DNA from: Iris pallida
Taxonomy: Eukaryota; Streptophyta; Magnoliopsida; Asparagales; Iridaceae
Length of the DNA: 64,000 nt
Assembly (NCBI GenBank): GCA_029216955.1
Contig: JANAVB010005597.1
Coordinates: forward strand, 43,597,843 to 43,661,842
Direction: 5' to 3'
Part shown: in pieces, positions 23,462 to 36,153 of the stretch
How positions within the stretch are numbered: position 1 is the first letter of the stretch
How the letters are laid out: every line of letters starts with the position of its first letter
The notes under the pieces: generated by a model
Databases searched by the model: none
Told to the model about the DNA's origin: nothing
What the model saw: only the letters and a program-made list of their open reading frames with translations
Made by a program: the position numbers and the translations under genes

Positions 23462-25602
23462 CGTTATCAGCACCATGCTCTAGGAAATAGAAGAAGGAAA
23501 AAATATTTCACATAAGGGAAAAAGAGTTCACTTAAGAAAAGAAAGGTAGAAGTCACTTATATTGAAGAGGTAAGTCTAATCTTGTATACTTAGTTATATG
23601 CATATTTTAGTAAAATTAAATACATGTTTGATTTATGTGTTTATAGATCGATTAGAATGTAAGTTTTCTAGATCTACTTTCTCTTTTAGTTTTAAATCTA
23701 AATTTGTATTGAACATGTTCACAATTTCATTCAAAATATAAAATTTATGATAATCTATTTAAGATTATGTATAAATTTTATTTCTATATTGTTTTGTATG
23801 AACTATGAAATTAATATAGAATACCTTAAATTTTTGTAACTTATTTGGAATTAGTTAATTACATTAGACTAGTTTATGTGAATCTTTTATTTTTATTATT
23901 TTATTTATTTGAATTCTACAATGTACTACTTCACATTATTGTATATGTGAATCGAATTATATATAAAAAAAAGTACCCAAAATATATTATTATATAATGA
24001 TCACATTGTTGTATATGTGATAAGCATAAGACATAATATTCTTTAGGAGCGTTTTATCACATTGTCGTATATATGATACACATGAGATAATATTCTTTGA
24101 TAGCGTTTATATTAACACATTGTTGTATATGTGATACACATAAGATATATTCTCTAATAACGTTTCATCACATTGTGGCATATGTGAAGTTTTGTAATCT
24201 TGAAAGTGCTTATCAATTTTATTATTAATTTATATCTAATATAATTATTTTCTATCATGTAGATGTCGAATCTCTTGATTCAAAGCTCTTGATGTGAGCA
24301 GAGATAATTATTTATCATGGCAATAGATGCAAAGTTGTAATTGCAGTCCAACAAGCTTGATGGTACTATTAAGAAGAAAAATAAAAAAGTTCTGAAGCCA
24401 AGGTCAAGGCTTTGATTTGATTTTTTTATGACATCATATCCATGATGATCTAAAGACAGAATATCTATGTGAGGATGATCCATTGAATTTGTGGACATCT
24501 CTAAATGATAGATTTGACCACCAAAGGATGGTAATCCTTCTGACTGCTCAAAGTGAATGGTTGAATCTAAGATATCATGACTATAAAAATGTTAAATAAT
24601 ATAATCGTGCTCTTTTTAATATTATTTTTTGCCTTAGATTGTGTGAAGAAAAAGTAACAGAGACTCAAATGATTGAAAAAATCCTCTCCATTTTTCATGC
24701 AAATAATGTGCTTTGCAGTAATAATATCATGAAAAAGATTTCATAAGATACTTTGACCCGGTGACTGTCTTCTTGTAGCAGAGGCAAATAGCAACGTTCT
24801 CATGAAAAACCACAACTCTAAACCAATTGGGTCCATAGAAATTCTAGGAACAAATGTCAACAATTTTAGAATTATTAGAGGTCGTGGTGGAGGACGTGGG
24901 AGAGGAAATGAAATTTTTTTTGAAGATATGGTCATGATTATCAACCTTACAAAGGTGGACGTTGTGTTTCATAAAACAACAAATGAAACAAGTGGACAAC
25001 ACACTCTAAAGGGAATTCAAATCCTCAAAATAAACAAATAAGAATTGTTTCGATCCTATTTTTTTGGGATCAAAATGGTAAAGTTACAAATGAATAGTTT
25101 GACGAGATGCTTGAAAATCCACCTTCCATTGAATGTGCACTCGGTCAGTTTATGTTTATTTCAACTACTTATGAACTATTTAAATTTGACGTCATGTTCT
25201 ATTTTTGGTTTCCATCATGGAATGTCTAGGCCATGAGAGTTTTATTTTATTGAAAAAAATTACTATAAATTTGGAGTTATATTTCTATAATATGATATTA
25301 TCATTTGAAATGCTTAATTTTTCTTATTATACTTATGCTAGCCAGAATATGTAAGTTCATAATATTTTTATTTCATTTCATAGAGAAGTAATGCTTGTCG
25401 TAAATATGACAAAGATAGACACTGATTTAAGCAATATCGAGCTACTCAACACGAGATTAAGAGATTCAAAGAATCCAAAAAAAATGACTTGGATATGTGT
25501 TTGGTAGATAGTGCTACAACACATATAATTTTGAAGAATCAAAAGTTTTTGCCAAAGTTAGTATTTGACATGCATAAAGTGCCAACAATAGCTAGACCAG
25601 CC
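23462..25602 (+). pseudogene. Ty1/copia (Ivana/Oryco-like) leader, gag and start of protease, degenerate
   Basis: Next to the LTR is CGTTATCAGCACC, the half-tRNA-type primer context common in this copia group. A gag start MSNLL appears at 24261, but stops are frequent. Recognisable pieces are EWLNLRYHDYK (about 24545), LRLCEEKVTETQMIEKILS (about 24634), a degenerate Gly/Arg-rich segment (24870-24910) and the protease start VDSATTHIIL (about 25503). It is interrupted at 25610 by a hAT transposon. The 23462-24260 leader has no ORF and includes several copies of a CACATTGTTGTATATGTGATA-type phrase between 23935 and 24190. Confidence 0.8.
23935..24190 (+). repeat. Degenerate repeat of a CACATTGTTGTATATGTGA phrase
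   Basis: About five copies of a phrase such as TCACATTGTTGTATATGTG occur about 55-60 bp apart in the copia leader, linked by ACACATAAGATAATATTCTTT-like sequence. The phrase is partly palindromic (CACAT...ATGTG). Confidence 0.6.
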
Positions 25603-25610
25603 CATATAAT

Positions 25611-26709
25611 CAGGGCCGGCCCTGAGGCCGTGCCAATAGTGCGGCCGCACAGGGCCTCCAACTTTTGGGGGCCTCAAAAAAATATTAGGGTTAGTTTTAT
25701 AATTTTGTATTTCAAGTAATTCCATTTCTTCCTGAATTCCTATTCTACAATCCCTCCAAGACCTCCAATTCTTGGATCCCTATTCCTTACTAACTCTAAG
25801 ATTCATATTTATAATCATACAAAAAAATTAGGATTTTTTAAAGATATTGCTCTGACCGGTGTGTTAATTGCTATGTTGTTTCTAAAGATCCATCAATTGT
25901 TAGATGAATTTATTTTCTACAATAATGATCAATTTTTTTATATATATAATTTAAGAATTTGGATGTGCATGCTTAGTATTTATTTAAGAAATAATGATCT
26001 CGAAGACTGGAGCTCTTGGTCTTGCATCAGGTCCATAGCCGGTTCTATGATTTACGGGACCTATGACAAAATCTAAAATTTGCGCTATTTTTCTCACATA
26101 AATAATTTTTTTTTAGCATTTTTAGAAGCAAAATCATCAATTAAGCTATCAAAATCATCAATCAAGTTATCATATTTTTTTTTCAATTAGAGCGTTGGCT
26201 TTTTTGTTTCTTCCAGATTGGGTCTTTGTTTTTTTCTTTCTTTTTTGATATACCTAGTCTATTGTAAAATTACGGGACTTCCAAAATTTGGGGCCCATGA
26301 CGGTCGCCCACCTCGTCCGTCCCCTGGGCTGGCCCTTCTCAGGTCTTGGAGGCTCTAAATTGTGTAATTACATATTACTTCTCATTTGGGTCTTGATCGT
26401 TATTCATTTTATTATACGTTTTTATCAACATAAAAATTTGGAACCAGATTTAGACAATTTAACGGTCACTACGTCTTCTATCTAAAACATCTTTATTATA
26501 CTATGTAATATGCTTGAATATAGATAATTTGAGTTTTAGTTATTTTGTTTAGTATCTACCTATATATTCAGTTATAATATACAATCAAGAGCATCTCCAG
26601 AGATTTTGATAAAGACATATAATAATATATTTAAAAAATATAAATAAATAATTTTAGGGCCATATTTTGAAATTCGCACAGGGCCTTCAATTATTAAGGA
26701 CCGGTCCTG
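25611..26709. mobile_element. Non-autonomous hAT transposon (1.1 kb)
   Basis: Ends are CAGGGCCGGCCCT and, inverted, CAGGACCGGTCCT, imperfect terminal inverted repeats. Both flanks carry the perfect 8-bp duplication catataat (25603-25610 and 26710-26717). Eight-bp duplications and CAGGG-type ends are diagnostic of hAT. It splits the protease-linker region of the plus-strand copia element, whose frame resumes at 26718. No transposase is seen. A second hAT-like element lies within it. Confidence 0.93.
26028..26341. mobile_element. Nested small hAT-like element
   Basis: The left end CAGGTCCATAGCCGG and the right region GGGCCCATGACGGTCGCCCACC...GGGCTGGCCCTT resemble the two ends of common plant hAT MITEs. 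A partial duplication of TCTTG flanks it. Exact ends are uncertain by a few bases. Confidence 0.5.
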
Positions 26710-26717
26710 CATATAAT

Positions 26718-28386
26718 TAAGGGTTTTGAAAGAGCACACATCATGTTACCTAATGGTATTCAAACCTATTTGCAGAATGTGTTATATTCAAGTAGTTCCG
26801 GAAAGGAATTTGTTAAGTTTCAAAGATATACACAAAATGGGTACCATATTGAAACTCGAAATGATAACAATAAAGAGTCATTATGTAGCACATCTAATGT
26901 TGGGAGCAAAAGGCTCACATTAGAAGAATTATCTTGTCTTTCAGTGGGTTTATATTTCACAACCATTGGCATAATTGAATCTAATATGAATGTGCCAAAA
27001 TATAAAGCCAATGATCATGTCTTATATAACATTTGGCATGACCCTTTGGGTCATCCGGGACAAATTATGCTCAATCGGATCATTAATAATCTTTATGGAT
27101 ATTTATTAAAAAATTACGATATTGGCTTATCGAAGAATCACCTACTTGTTCCTTATTTACAAGGGAAGATTATAACTAGACCATCTTTCTAAAGTTAAGA
27201 ATGAATCTTCTACATTCTTGTAAAGAATATAAGGAGACATTTCTGGTTATATTCATCATGCTAGTGGTCCTCTTAGATATTTTGTGGTACCATAGATGCA
27301 TCTACTAGATGGTCATATGTTTGTCTATTGTCTACTAGAAATCTTGTATTTTCTTGTCTTTTGGCCCAAATTATTTAACTTAGATTTTAGTTTCCTGATA
27401 ACTTGATTAAGTCAAGTTTTATAATTATTATTGTATATTATTAGGGATTGGGTTAGCTGAGTCATGTATTAAATATCTCGAACTTATAGTTGGACCTTAC
27501 TAATGCAATCGGATTTGCAAATTGAGGCTTGGGGACATGACATTCAATATGTTGCATCTCTAGTTAAATTTAGATCCATTGCCTTCCATATCTTTTCATA
27601 TATACAACTTGTTAGTGGTAAACAACCAAATATTTCATATTTGAAAATGTTTGGATGTACAATATATATCCCAGTTCCATCTCCCAAAAGAACTAAGATG
27701 GATTTCCAATGATGTTTGATAAATATACATTAGTTTCGAGTTTTCTTGCATAATAAGGTATTTAAAAATCAGTGACTAATAATGTCTTTACTACAAGATT
27801 TGATGATTGCCAATTTGATGAGAGAGTCTTTCCGCCGTTAGGGGGAGGTAAGCAACAAATTATTCCTATAGAACAAACTATTGCTACTTAACGGCATGAA
27901 TAGACATGGAATACGCCTACTCTATCTCATCAAGTTCCAAGAACTCCACAATATGATTATGAGACAAGAAGAATGATACATTTACAAGGAATTTCTAATT
28001 AATTACCTCATGCATTTAATGATGTCGCAAAGGTAACATGATCACATGTGGCAACTATGAATGTGTCGGCCATAATTATTGTTCCAATTGGACAACATCT
28101 AAATAAGGCGGCAAATGAATATACTACTACACGTCAAAATCGTGGTAGGCCTATAGGTTCCAAGGATAGTGCTCTTAGAAAGAGGAGAGCTAATAAAACA
28201 TCTTGTCCTGATAAAAGCCCAATAGTGGCCGGAGCTCCAAAAATAAATAATGAAGATGTGCATGTTTTCAAATTCATCGAAATGCCTATGGATGCCTCTA
28301 GAGAGGCACAGGTACCTGGAAATGAAGAGATCTCGATATTTTATGCATGTTCAGGTGAATTGTGGAATAGATAAGCACTTGTCATC
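26718..28386 (+). pseudogene. Ty1/copia (Ivana/Oryco-like) GAG-pre-integrase, integrase and linker, degenerate
   Basis: The 26743-27192 frame carries MLPNGIQTYLQNVLYSS and NIWHDPLGHPGQIMLNRIINN, a GAG-pre-integrase signature. Integrase remnants follow with many stops: LVSGKQPNISYLKMFGC (about 27611) and FTTRFDDCQFDERVFP (about 27782). The region before RT is RQNRGRPIGSKDSALRKRR (about 28129), typical of this copia lineage. The RT itself is absent: the chromovirus LTR starts at 28387 and sequence of this copia resumes only at 35213 within RNase H. Confidence 0.85.
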
Positions 28387-29329
28387 TGTCACCCCCAGTT
28401 TTCAGAAACAGGGGTATTTTTATCATTTTCTATTTTAGAATATTTTTTGGGAATTTTATTTCATGAATATTAATATTTAATGATTATAGGAGTCAGGTTC
28501 GAATTTCATCGTATTCCGACTTAATTCGGGACTCCGGGGAATTTTGACTTGAGTTGTGATTAACACATTAATTAGCCATGGCCCACCATACTTGACAATT
28601 AGGTCTAGGAGTTTGGACTAGTCCCCCATGAGTATTTAGGCTTAATTATGATTTTTATTTAATTTTAGCTAACCCCAAAACCAAATAGGGACTTAACTTA
28701 GCATGTAAGTAAAGAGAGGGGCAAACTTGTAATTAATAAGTGCCCCAACCTCTCCAAGTAGGGCCGGCCACCACCCTCCCCATTTCCTTCTTTCCCACTT
28801 CAAATATTTCTTCTTCTTCTTCTTCTTCTCCAAGTTTCTTTCAAAAGGAAAGAAGTGATTTCCTTAGAAATCATCTCCAAAATAAGCTTTTCTCTCCATT
28901 TTTCTTCCATCGAACTCTTCCTCTATCCCAAGTAGTGATTCTCCAAGCTTTTGGGAGCAAGAAGTGCAAGGGTGTGTCCTAAACAATTTGATTTGTGTCG
29001 GAGCCGTGTCGGAGGATTTTTCCATTGGGATCCATCTCCCGATAGGTACAACCTATCCTCTAATCTATTCTTTTCATCATGTAATTTAGTTTAGACCCCG
29101 TAGGATTGATCTTCGTGTTCGTGTCCCTCTTCGTGTCAAGTTTGAGTCCGTTTGGAGTGTCCTAGGAGAAGTTAGGAATTGTGGTTGTGTCCTTGAGTTT
29201 CCCCCAAATTTGGACACTTCTAGAATAATTAGGTTTTGCCTCTAAGTGGTTTAGGCATTCAAATTCATTTTGTATTAGTGTTATGTGGAGTGTATTATTC
29301 ATATTTAGTGTGTGTGTGAGTGTGTTCAT

Positions 29330-29382
29330 ATATATATATATATATGTGTGTTCATATATATATGTGTGTGTGTGTCTCTATA

Positions 29383-29432
<50 letters not shown>

Positions 29433-29446
29433 AGTGTGTGTGTGTG

Positions 29447-29536
<90 letters not shown>

Positions 29537-29570
29537 CATGTATAAATATATGTATGTATTTATATATATA
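29330..29570. repeat. (TA)n / (TG)n microsatellite cluster
   Basis: TA runs at about 29389-29429 and 29451-29491 are followed by a TG run at 29492-29535. The ORFs across them (Ile-Tyr and Val-Cys repeats) are artefacts. Confidence 0.95.
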
Positions 29571-30378
29571 GAGGGGAATGAATGAGAGTGATAGATTGTG
29601 TGTGTGTACGTTTATATATTTTAGAGAGATTTAGAGAAGAAAATAGAGAGAATTAGAGAAGAGTATAGAGAGATATTGAGGGGAGAATAGAGAGGGAAGA
29701 AGAGGAGAAGAAGGAGAGCAACCAACAGCAGCTGGGGGGGACAAGGGGCTGCTGCCCCCCCCCCCCAAACACAGCAGCAGCAGCAAGCAGCAGGAACAGC
29801 AACAGTAGCAGTAGCAAAGGCCCATTCCCCTCCCCCATTTGACCCCCATTTGATCTTCCGTAGACCTACGTATATATACCTATATGTATACATATATATA
29901 CCCCTATATATAGCTCTATATACACCTATAAAACCCACTAAAATAACCCCCTAAACTAGTCCTAAGTGAGTGTGGGAAATGAGTGTTTGAGAGTGAGATT
30001 GAGTGGTTGTGTGAGAATTTAGTGAGAGGGTGATTTTGAGTTAGGAGCGTCGGAACGCATCCAAACTTGGAGGGGACTTAGTTAGTACAAAATATAGTTT
30101 GCGGGTAGGCTCGTAGGTGGAAATCGGGGTTGCGTGTGGGATTAGAAGGATGGTATCGCACGATACCATTGAGTATCTTGAGATATTCAAGATAACGAGT
30201 AAACGGAGTGAAATTCCTAAGGGAAGGCCACTTGGCGCCAAGATAGAATTTTTTAAGGGTAAGTATATTAAAGGGGTAATCAGGTAAATTCAAGATACGG
30301 GGTTCGGGTATTCGGATTGACTTGAAACTTAGGTGACTTGTTAGGTACACCCTACAAATGTCATATTTGAACCGATTT

Positions 30379-30750
30379 TGGCTCGGTTGACCCAGAGTTG
30401 ACTTTTTACCCAAAAGTCAATGATGAGTCAACACTTTGTCTAAATTTGACCAAAACCAAACTAAAGTTGACCAGTTGACCAAAAGTCAACTGTTGGTCAA
30501 CATTTGACCAGTTTGACCTAGGGTTGACCTAGAGTTGATCAGAGTTGACCATGGTTGACCAGTTGACTAAAAGTCAACTGTAAGCCAACTCTTGACCCCG
30601 TTTGATTTTTGACTTATTTTGACTTGCTTTGACTGGTATGACCTAGAGTTGACTTAGTCTGACTTAGATTGACTTGATATAACTTAATTTGACCTAGATT
30701 GACTTGACAAGACTTAGTGTGACTCAGTGAGACCTAGTTTGACCTAGATT
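30379..30750 (+). repeat. TTGAC (W-box-like) array, second LTR copy
   Basis: It has the same composition as 20834-21171, with about twenty TTGAC or GTCAA cores in 370 bp as GTTGACC, TTTGACC and AAAAGTCAAC phrases. It lies at the equivalent LTR position. Confidence 0.7.
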
Positions 30751-31706
30751 TCATATCATTCATTATAATCATTCATAACTTGTTAAACCTAAATTAACAT
30801 GAAATATCTCATCTATTAGGTCTCTGATTACCACTCTGAGCATTGATATACCCTACAGCTCAGGATAGCAGGCGAGTACATTTACTGATAGTTTTTATTG
30901 TCTTGATATCTGCTATATCCGATTCAGTCGTAGTGTCTGACTTGATTCTCAGTCACGATGGTTCACGGACTAGTATACGTTGGATCATGACATGAGATAT
31001 TTTTCCAAGATTTCTGGATATATTGGTACATGACTCGACTTGTTACTTGTACTTGTATAGACATGGACTCGGGAGTGGGCTGATCACCTGCTTTTGAATC
31101 CCGTGTCATGACGTGTTATGTCCGGATCCTTTATACTATTCGGGGGATGGGGAGTTATTAGTGGTTGTGTGATCAAATTTCCATATTGTTCTATTATACA
31201 CATTGTTCATAGCTATACCCTCGCCTCACGACGGGTAAAGCCTTACCCTACATCGTTCATAGCTTTCCATGGTGACCGGCCTTACCGCTCTATTGTACAC
31301 ATTGTTCACAGCCGGTCGGATGGAAAGCCTGATCATGTTTTCCAAACCGATCACATAACGCTCTAATAATTCAAGGCACATTTTATATTTACTTATCTTA
31401 TCACATATCAAGTTCTGTTCTGCATTCAGTACTTTCTCACAATGCTATGATATTCAGTTACTCACATGTTCTACATGCCTTTATATTGTACCTTGATTGG
31501 AGACTAAGTTCTGCTCGGGAGAAGAGTTACAACCCCGGTCCTTGTTTGGTTTAAGGGTTGTAACTCAGCTTTCGAACGGTTCCCAAGTCTTCCTATATCT
31601 TTGTCTTGTATTTTATTATACTGTCTCTTATAGAATTTGTCAATTCACATGGAACTGCTGTTAGTATTTGTACTTGCTCATTTTCCTGACAGGATACCGT
31701 TGATAT

Positions 31707-33851
31707 TGTAGAAGCATGGAATTTCACAACCAGAAAAACCATGCGTCAGATACTACATGCGCCAGAACTCAAACAGCAAAGTCAGTAACTATAGACATTT
31801 GAAGAAGGACTTTTTATTTATATACAAAAGTCTATTACATGTCTAGAAAAGGTTGTACAAAGGAGAATTCTACAAAGGAAGGATCCTAAGGCTACAGCCA
31901 GCAGCCACCATGCGCCTCCAGATAGGCGCAGCAATCACCATGCGCTGCCAGTTAGGCACAGCAGATGTCATGCGCCTCCAACCAGACGCATCCCACCATC
32001 TCTTCAGCAGCTCAGTTATGTGCATCCAACTCAGTTATGTGCATCCCTTCAACAGCCCAGTTATGTGCCGCTCTTCCAGCCAGGGTCACCTGATAAATGC
32101 TTCGACTAAACAAAGCATTTAACCCTCTGGCTGGAACCAAGGAAGAGAAGAGCACCGCAAATCTGTGGCCAGGGGAGGCTTCGAAAGAGCCTCCAAAGAC
32201 CAAGGAAGACCGTGATCGAAATACGGCTAAAGGAGCAGCTTTCAACACAACCAGAGTGAGCAGCCCCCACTTTGAAGGAAGAGAGAGCCTAGCACCGCCA
32301 TTCTGATCTACGGCTCTTCCGGAACAACGGAGACGAGGTCCGAGCATCCCTATCTTTGGATGCAACAGGCACCTTCCGCCTGCCTCAGAAGCCCTCGACT
32401 CCGTCTTTTGGATGTAACAGTCACCTTCAAGAGTATCAACGACGACATGGCGTCTCATCTTCACCCTCGGAAGCACTTCGTCAGCAGAGTACACCCGAAT
32501 ACTCAAGTTCATGTCGGAAGTACGTGAGGGAATGAGAAGCAAACCTTCTCTCTGTGCCACTATTTATAGGCCGGGCAGATCAAACCTACGCGCCAAGTGG
32601 ATGGCTCTCCGAGTTCCGAGCAATGAACCCACATTAAATGGATGAACCGGACGCCTCGACTTCAGCCAAACGGCTATTTAAAGGCACTCGAGAAGCGAAA
32701 CAGCCGCATCATTAAAGACGTGTCGGATGTGCCGACTGGACAGCGCATCATACTCCATCAAATACCAAACAGATGCGCCCTGTACCGAGCGCATCACAGG
32801 GGATGTGCCCCCATACGTCCCCATACGCCTAGTGGAACGTCAATCGACGTGCCCACTCAGCTGTCCATCGAATGTCACCAATATTAAATGCTGAACTGAC
32901 AGAGTTGGCAGCACGCCTTCCCAAGTCTGAACGGTTTGCAGAAAATGAAGCGTCCACAACGTCAGCATCATCATGACCTTACCCCGACGGCTACTGCCAC
33001 GTGGCCACCCAACCATCCGCATGCGTCTCAAAAGCCATGCACCTCAGACCCTTCACTGATCCCTAAAGACAGAAGAAGAGTCTCCAATTGAAGCTTTGCA
33101 TGCGCCTCAAAAGCCATGCGCCCCAGACTGATCTCTGATCCTGAAAGACCGAAGGAAAGTCGCTTGCATGCGCCCCAAAAGCCATGCGCCTAGAACCGCT
33201 CGTGACTCCTAAAGGTCACGAGCCAAAATCTCATCATGCGCCCAATCCAAGGCGCATCCCACCAAATCATCCCTCCATCAGATCCGAGATCTCCGAGCCA
33301 TGAGTCGACGACATATGTCCTTTGACTCAACTCATCCAAGATTTCAGCAACAGAAAGATCTTCTCCTCTGCTACGTGCCGGCTCACAACAGCAGTATGAA
33401 GAATTCAACCCCTCGAGTAGGGCGCATCATCCATGCGCCCCCATCAGCAATCCCCATGTGGCGTCCCCACGTACCGATGCATCCTACGAATGCGCGCATG
33501 AGCAGCCAACCTGCCCAGCTATAAATAGAGGGATCATTTCCTTCTTCCAGAGACATACATACGGACAACACACAGACAGATACAAGGGAACGTACCACTA
33601 AAGAGGCAGATACAGACACTCAACGTCTTCCTCCTCTCAGCAAGCTCCAGCACCCAGAGCAATCTACACCTTCAGAGAACCGATAACCGTCGTCAGCCCG
33701 TCAACGGAGTCAACGCATTACCACTCGCTCCATTGGTACTAAGGACCCAGATTAAACAAAAGTGTACTCCTAGGACTACATCTAAGTCCTATATTGTAAC
33801 ACTGTTCTGTTTGTATTAAGATTTGCAATCAAACAATTTTAATGGCAAACA
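31707..33851 (+). mobile_element. Solo LTR (2.15 kb) of an unclassified LTR retrotransposon
   Basis: The insert starts TGTAGAAGCATGG and ends AATGGCAAACA (5'-TG...CA-3') and is flanked by a perfect 5-bp duplication gatat (31702-31706, 33852-33856). The sister LTR at about 22100 is continuous across this point. A TATA box TATAAATAG at 33520-33528 near the 3' end suggests plus-strand transcription. A CATGCGCC-type motif recurs more than ten times. No retroelement protein is encoded, so a solo LTR left by recombination is the simplest reading; the 182-residue minus-strand ORF at 32012-32560 is unrecognised. Confidence 0.8.
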
Positions 33852-34331
33852 GATATATTACAGATGATTCTGAGCCAGATTGCCCGACCTATTATGGGGT
33901 CGAGTCTGATGGAGTAGACCTGGACCATGGCTTGTTAGAAGAGCTACTAGACTTTGCTCACCCTGAGTACAGTAGATTAGTTAGGGTTGCCTGGCCTGCG
34001 AGCCAGCTAGTACTTTTCAAACAGTAGTATTTCATATTATATTATGTGACTCTGTGGTATTCTGTATAGCTTTGGGCTTGTGTGGATCTCGAACTTATTT
34101 TTTGTTTTCATCTATCATATTTCCTTTCATGCTATCTATCCTAGTTTGCCTTGTGATTGAGACTGTATTGCTATGTCACCTCCATTCGGAGTGTATATAC
34201 TGTACATGTACCTTTATCTGTTTAGTTGTAGTATTTATAGATGACCTAGACAGCGTTCTACCGCCGATGTTACGGCGTAGGCTGGACGTAACCACGTACT
34301 CGTGTCCCTAATCAGGGTACGGGTCGTGACA

Positions 34332-34591
34332 CATTTTTTTGGTGGCCCATGCAGGCCCGGTGTCGCAATTAGTGCGATCTCGTAATGGTGCTCGACTTAG
34401 AGTACTAATTACGAGCCTACAATTAGAACGTAGGATCTAGGATACGATAGGAGATTCTCAATCACACCTAGGAAATTTTTTTCGATCTTTTGATTATCAT
34501 GATTACTCCCCTTGTATTAAATTAACGGTCCTTCTTTGATAATATCTTCTCATGTGCCATATTGATCTCCTTGTTTCAATTCGTCTCCAGG
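34332..34591 (+). other. Leader of second plus-strand chromovirus copy, with primer-site-like motif
   Basis: TGGTGGCCCATGCAGG begins at 34340, about 8 nt after the LTR end, as in the elements at 1777, 9062 and 50499. The rest has no ORF. Confidence 0.6.
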
Positions 34592-35212
34592 ATGACGAAG
34601 ACGCACCCGCAGGCCACTGGATCGAGTAGCTTGCACGAGAGATCTGACCAGGCTGACGAGGAGGTTCACGAGACTGCCCCCAGTGATTCCACTATCCTGG
34701 AGGTCGTGGCAGTTGCACAGGGAGGTCTACCACCTCCACCCCAGAGGGTTTCGGTCGTTGTTCCAGAGATACTGTCGCTAGCACCTCCGATACCGACGGA
34801 TACACACCATATGTTCCTTCTCCTTCAGCAGATGATAGAGACACAGCAAGCCCAGGCAGAGGCATCGCAGCGCCAGACGGAGGCGTCACACCGTCAGATT
34901 GAGATGCTAAGGTAGAGCATGGAGAACTCGTATCAGCTTGCACTGACAACCGTGGAGAGAGTGGCACCGGGTACGGTGCAGGGCCCTACTGGCCAGCAAC
35001 CGTACCAGCAGCAGTCCAGGCCAGTAAGAGTATTAGAATTTAGGAAGATGAGCTCCAGGGACTTCACGGGCACGGAGGGCATCCTTTATGCAGACGACTG
35101 GCTAGAGGACGTACAGCGGAGTATGGAGCTGGCAGAGCTTCCTAGAGGACTTTGGGTTTCGGCCGCAGCCAGCCGATTCTTCGATATCGCGCTGACATGG
35201 TACCATGCTGCT
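34592..35212 (+). pseudogene. Chromovirus gag N-terminal part, truncated
   Basis: The frame starts MTKTHPQATGSSS at 34592 just after CTCCAG, the position used by the left element's gag. A Gln/Glu-rich segment (QQMIETQQAQAEASQRQ) is broken by one TAG at 34913. The capsid then begins with RKMSSRDFTGTEGILYADDW and SRFFDIALTWYHAA, the expected fold start. At about 35213 the sequence changes without a stop into copia RNase H (ISWRSTKQGS). The rest of this chromovirus, including its 3' LTR, is gone, which implies a deletion that removed its 3' part together with the copia RT. Confidence 0.85.
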
Positions 35213-35474
35213 ATATCTTGGCGATCAACAAAGCAAGGTTCAGTAGTAACTCCCTCTAGTCATGCATAATTAATTGCATTACAAGAAAAAATAAGAGAAA
35301 GTGTGTGGTTGCGATCGACCATTTATCATATACGAAAAAATTGTCAACTACCTATAGTTACAAATGAGCCTACAATAATATTCAAAGACAATACGGCTTG
35401 CATTACGCAAGTCCAAGGGGGATTCATCAAAGAAGATCGAATAAGCACCTTCCACCAAAATTATTTTATGCACA
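35213..35474 (+). pseudogene. Ty1/copia RNase H remnant, part 1
   Basis: ISWRSTKQGSVVTPSSHA, then CVWLRS-like and NEPTIIFKDNTACITQVQGG, are RNase H motifs of the plus-strand copia. One stop lies at 35267. It is interrupted at 35475 by CACTA element 1, and the rest resumes at 58942. Confidence 0.85.
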
Positions 35475-35836
35475 CACTACAACAAAAAGGCCTATTAATA
35501 ACGCTCGATAAGACGTATTGAGGACGCCTGATACCTAAGCGTTATCAAAATTCGAAATACCTTTTTTCTATGACGGTTTGGGCTAATTCTGGACTTTTTA
35601 TAACGTTTATAAAACAAAGCGTTATTAATATTTTAGAGCGGTGGCAAACTTGTAATATTTTGCAAACTTATTAATATTAAGCGTTCAAAATACCTTCTTC
35701 TCCTTCCATTTTCCCTCTCCTCCTCCTCTTCCTCTTCCTCCGCTCCCATGCTCAGAATTAGGGTTCGGTCCAGCGTCCAGGCCTAGGGTTAGGTTTAGGG
35801 TTTCTCCACCGATCCATCCGTCTGATCCCCTCCTCC

Positions 35837-36142
35837 ATGGACTCCGACGGGGCCTCCGGGGCCCTCTTCTCTGTCGACCCCCTCGAGCGCAACGCCGCCA
35901 GGGGGCGCGGCACCATCACCTCCATGGCCTCCGGCAACGATGTCATCATCCTCGGCACCAGCAAGGGCTGGATCATCTGCCACGACTTCGGCCTCGGCGA
36001 CTCCTTCGGTCCGTCCCAAAACCTAACCCTAATTTCCCACCCCCTCCCATCCCACCGTTAATTTTTTCTCTTCCGTATGTTTAATCTCTTCGATCCGATG
36101 ATCGCAGATCTCGACTGCTCTGGCGGCCGAGGTGGCGACTAG
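35837..36142 (+). pseudogene. VPS18: Captured fragment of VPS18 (exon 1, intron 1, start of exon 2)
   Basis: Translation from the ATG at 35837 gives MDSDGASGALFSVDPLERNA then NDVIILGTSKGWIICHDFG, the N-terminal signature of plant VPS18, a core subunit of the HOPS/CORVET tethering complexes that act in vacuolar and endosomal fusion. A donor GT at 36009, a 99-bp T-rich intron and an acceptor AG at 36107 join to DLDCSGGRGGD, then a stop at 36140. Only about 70 of roughly 1000 residues remain, so it is not functional as VPS18. An AGGGTTTAGGGTTT tract precedes it, as in many plant 5' UTRs. Identification is from recalled family motifs, not a search. Confidence 0.8.
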
Positions 36143-36153
36143 CCGGTCTGCCG

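Larger units (their letters stand above)
28387..34331 (+). mobile_element. 5' LTR of second plus-strand chromovirus copy, with solo LTR inside
   Basis: It starts TGTCACCCCCAGTTTTCAG and ends ACGGGTCGTGACA, the same family as 18529-22590. Without the 2.15-kb insertion at 31707-33851 and its duplicated gatat it would be about 3.8 kb. It carries long AT and GT microsatellites (29330-29570), a poly-C run with CAG repeats (29752-29810) and the TTGAC array (30379-30750). It begins inside the copia linker region, so it is younger than that element. Its short ORFs are not supported. Confidence 0.9.

Noticed and set aside
32012..32560. 182-residue ORF as a host gene
   Set aside because: It lies inside a solo LTR with a precise target duplication, has no recognisable domain, and the region carries a dispersed short repeat.
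35837..36142. Functional VPS18 gene
   Set aside because: Only the first about 70 residues are present, followed by an in-frame stop, within CACTA ends.
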